Shown in pieces: positions 4,901 to 5,146 of a stretch of 5,146 nucleotides of DNA; within the stretch, counting starts at the first letter, position 1; every line of letters begins with the position of its first letter. Source of the DNA: Thermoactinomycetaceae bacterium (GTDB lineage Bacteria > Bacillota > Bacilli > Thermoactinomycetales > Thermoactinomycetaceae); contig JANWJM010000124.1 of assembly GCA_025449475.1 (NCBI GenBank), forward strand, positions 1 to 5,146. Reading direction: 5' to 3'. Below the pieces are notes generated by a model, which had not been told where the DNA came from, did no database searches, and was given only the letters and a program-made list of their open reading frames with translations. Made by a program: the position numbers and the translations under genes.

Positions 4901-4954
4901 CAAGCATCATAAAAAAAGCAACCATCGAAGTGGTCGCTTTTTTTATGATGCTTG
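4901..4954 (-). terminator. rpsT terminator within a 54-base inverted repeat
   Basis: The arms 4901-4924 and 4931-4954 are inverted copies over 24 positions with one mismatch (4920/4935), which becomes a G-U pair in the minus-strand RNA. The core is AGC-G-ACCA with a 6-base loop CUUCGA, followed by seven U, a strong intrinsic terminator for rpsT. The A7/U7 tracts are part of the stem, and the pairing continues through CAAGCATCAT/ATGATGCTTG, which includes the stop codon and last codons of rpsT. On the plus strand the same structure is also followed by T7, so it may block transcription in both directions. Confidence 0.85.
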
Positions 4955-5146
4955 AAGGTCTTGTAATTTTTTGGTTAGACGGGATTTCTTTCTAGCAGCT
5001 GTATTTTTGTGAATGAGACCTTTTGTAACGGCTTTATCCAACTTACGAGTCGCTTCTTTGAGTAAGTCCGCTGCTCTTTTTACGTCTTTTTGCTCAATCG
5101 CAACAAGGTATTTCTTCACAGCAGTTCGCATTGCCGATTTTTGTGC
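4943..5146 (-). CDS. rpsT: 30S ribosomal protein S20, C-terminal part
   Basis: The last 67 residues and the stop codon are in the window; about 20 N-terminal residues lie past the right edge, given the usual S20 length of about 88. The visible frame begins AQKSAMRTAVKK, the well-conserved S20 segment, so the first Met in the window is internal and not the start. The rest is helix-forming and lysine-rich, with KGLIHKNTAARKKSRL (about 43-58 of the visible part) as the second diagnostic stretch. S20 is a primary binder of 16S rRNA at the body of the small subunit. The gene is followed at once by a strong terminator that shares its last codons, so it is transcribed apart from the ATP-grasp genes downstream. 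Confidence 0.97.
   Translation of the reverse strand, partial: AQKSAMRTAVKKYLVAIEQKDVKRAADLLKEATRKLDKAVTKGLIHKNTAARKKSRLTKKLQDLQAS

Noticed and set aside
4943..5131. A complete 62-residue protein starting at 5131
   Set aside because: The codons before it read AQKSA, the conserved S20 sequence, so the Met is internal and the gene continues past the window.

Overview
The window looks like chromosomal DNA from a low-GC Gram-positive bacterium, most likely a member of the Bacillales. The support is strong AGGAGG-type ribosome binding sites, a TTG and a GTG start, a CcdC-family membrane protein typical of Bacilli, and Bacillus-like S20 and DUF523 sequences. Genus and family cannot be fixed from the sequence. 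Seven protein genes are visible, two of them cut by the window edges. I see no RNA gene, mobile element or CRISPR array.

Layout from left to right. The 5' end of an FAD-dependent oxidoreductase gene (minus strand, starting at 145) runs off the left edge. It is divergent from a DUF523/TudS-like gene (252-710, plus). That gene converges on ccdC (707-1207, minus), and the two stop codons overlap inside one hairpin. ccdC is divergent from a small SAM-dependent methyltransferase gene (1417-1971, plus) that probably starts at TTG. The methyltransferase converges, across a long hairpin at 1992-2030, on a tandem pair of paralogous ATP-grasp genes (2087-3313 and 3485-4693, both minus). The right edge holds the 3' part of rpsT (ribosomal protein S20, minus), whose terminator hairpin includes its own last codons.

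The left half reads as ordinary single-gene units with housekeeping or hypothetical functions. The most unusual part is the ATP-grasp pair. The two proteins are roughly half identical along their whole length, both keep the expected nucleotide- and metal-binding residues, and neither has a recognisable substrate or partner gene in the window. A terminator and two candidate promoters packed with palindromes separate them, so the downstream copy seems to be a separately regulated transcription unit rather than simply the second gene of an operon. They are probably carboxylate-amine (or carboxylate-thiol) ligases of unknown substrate. No complete new system can be shown from this window alone.
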